Origin: Bathynomus jamesi | Lineage: Eukaryota; Arthropoda; Malacostraca; Isopoda; Cirolanidae | Length of the DNA stretch: 64,000 nt | Direction of reading: 5' to 3' | NCBI GenBank assembly: GCA_023014485.1 | Contig: JAJOZX010012064.1 | Location: forward strand, 7,501-71,500 | Part shown: one piece after another, positions 62,910-64,000 of the stretch | Layout of the letters: every line of letters begins with the position of its first letter | Position numbering within the stretch: position 1 is the stretch's first letter | Translations under genes and position numbers: made by a program | The notes under the pieces: model-generated | Database searches by the model: none | The model's input: the letters and a program-made list of their open reading frames with translations, nothing else | Told to the model about the DNA's origin: nothing

Positions 62910-63316
62910 GGTGTCCCATAAGTCTGGACCCATAGGGCAAAATTAATAAAATTACAAAATAGTCCCAGTTTCGCTGGACATGCGTCGAAGTGACTTCTTG
63001 GGACTGACAGCGAAGCTAGCCAACACATTGGTACTGGTTTCGTCTTCCGTAACAGTCCTTGAAGGTCCTCTGCGAGGCTTGTCAGCTACGGATCCAGTTT
63101 CCTTAAATTTGGCTATCAACTTGCCAACACATCTGTGTGTGATTGGTGCGCGGTCTGGATGCATATTGTTGAATTCTTCGGCCACTTCCCGGTGACTGCG
63201 GGTCCCGACCAGCAAAATAACTTGAACTCTCTCCTCTCTAGTCAGTGACATGGTTTACCTGCAACATAATAAAAAAATATATTATAAATCCCTATGGGTC
63301 CAGACTTACGGGACAC
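62907..63316 (-). mobile_element. DD41D deletion derivative, family B, copy 2 (keeps N-terminus)
   Basis: CAGGGTGTCCCATAAGTCTG, continuing GACCCATAGGG, matches the reverse complement of the right end. The outermost cctg of the right end is lost in (TA)n(CA)n. Same family as 37587. Confidence 0.9.
62952..63251 (-). pseudogene. DD41D transposase N-terminal HTH domain only
   Basis: From 63251: MSLTREERVQVILLVGTRSH, REVAEEFNNMHPDRAPITHR, VGKLIAKFKETGSVADKPRR, then TEDETSTNVLASFAVSPKKS and LRRMSSETG. This is the two-part HTH DNA-binding region that starts DD41D transposases, with the linker GRP/GPSR-like motif. The catalytic part is deleted. It is the complementary half to the copy at 37587. A peptide that binds the ends without cutting could compete with a full transposase; that is inference. 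Confidence 0.85.

Positions 63317-63372
<56 letters not shown>
63317..63372. repeat. (CA)n microsatellite
   Basis: It joins the family B and family C elements directly. Confidence 0.95.
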
Positions 63373-63374
<2 letters not shown>

Positions 63375-63949
63375 GGGTGTCCGAGAATTATCTGTACAAT
63401 TTTTGGCTGTTATTAAAAGTCAACCACGAAGTGTAGAAATTCCAGTGTTGTCCCATTTTACAGAGAATCTCATTAAGTTTTTTCTGATACCACGTTTTGA
63501 CAAGATTTTTTAGAAATGTACGCGGGTGACAGACATTGATGATTTAAAAGCAAGAATCACAGCTGCTATTGAGCGAATTGATGTGGATATGCTGCAGCGT
63601 ACATGGCAACATTTGGAGTATCGAGTGGATGTTTTGCGAATCACTAATGGTGCACATATCGAATGTTTGTAACAACGTTACTTTAATAAAAGAAACTTTT
63701 GAAAATACAGATTCTAAATAATCTTGTTTAAGAATTTTACGTGTGTTATCAAGAATTTTTATTAAAAGATGAAATTGTACAGATAATGTGCGGACACACT
63801 GGAATTTCTAAAAAAAACTTGTCAAAACTTGGTATCAGAAAAAACTTAATGAGATTCTCTGTAAAATGGGACAACACTGGAATTTCTACACTTCATGGTT
63901 GACTTTTAATAACAGGCAAAAATTGTACAGATAATTCTCGGACACCCTG
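63373..63949. mobile_element. DD41D-like deletion derivative, family C, copy 2
   Basis: Nearly identical to 14819-15386: CCGGGTGTCCGAGAATTATC, C-terminal frame DIDDLKARITAAIERIDVDM, NGAHIECL, and long arms. TA follows the right end, then (TATG)n(TA)n to the window end. Confidence 0.9.
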
Positions 63950-63950
63950 T

Positions 63951-63965
63951 ATGTATGTATGTATG

Positions 63966-63999
<34 letters not shown>

Positions 64000-64000
64000 A
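63951..64000. repeat. (TATG)n(TA)n array at the window end
   Basis: It runs off the window. Confidence 0.95.

Overview
This is eukaryotic, intron-rich, AT-rich DNA, most likely from an arthropod with a large, transposon-laden genome. The evidence is long dinucleotide arrays, canonical GT-AG splice sites, several Tc1/mariner lineages typical of arthropods (DD34D mariner, DD41D, DD37D, DD34E Tc1), a DUF4817-type protein fragment, a Penelope-like retroelement, and tRNA- and 5S-derived SINEs. The species cannot be read from the sequence.

Only one host gene is supported, on the + strand. It is a homologue of the PX-SH3-RhoGAP proteins (vertebrate ARHGAP32/ARHGAP33, fly CdGAPr). Two phase-0 exons are visible: 29337-29540, ending in an HFHYE-type motif, and 38065-38301, the core of the PX domain. 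They are separated by an 8.5 kb intron and flanked by introns that extend beyond the recognised exons on both sides. A GC-rich candidate 5' exon (about 11880-12087) ends in a strong splice donor and is in a compatible phase. This is inference only.

The rest is a layered transposon landscape. Region 0-10 kb: hAT tail, 5S-derived SINE, pogo-like MITE, and Tc1, DD41D and DD37D relics. Region 9.7-10.7 kb: an inverted-repeat element carrying a tRNA-like gene, a partial second copy, and a 261 bp hairpin. Region 12.8-15.4 kb: a mariner nested in a long-TIR element with a DUF4817 fragment, then a DD41D-like MITE. Region 17-28 kb: TIR elements, Tc1 relic, two-headed tRNA SINEs, a hAT deletion derivative, and a Penelope-like element with a GIY-YIG domain. 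Region 32-37.6 kb: a minisatellite, foldbacks, and hAT elements with exact 8 bp target duplications. Region 37.6-48.5 kb: DD41D deletion derivatives, hAT elements, 5S SINEs and SINEs. Region 49-64 kb: a dense chain of Tc1/mariner elements separated almost only by (TA)n or (CA)n arrays.

No transposase looks fully intact. Several keep an uninterrupted catalytic half, and near-identical copies (47.0 and 59.2 kb; 14.8 and 63.4 kb) point to recent mobility driven in trans. The most unusual items are the tRNA-carrying TIR element, the inverted Penelope-tail foldbacks with hammerhead-like cores next to (TA)n, the two-subfamily two-headed SINE, and the transposon-microsatellite chains.
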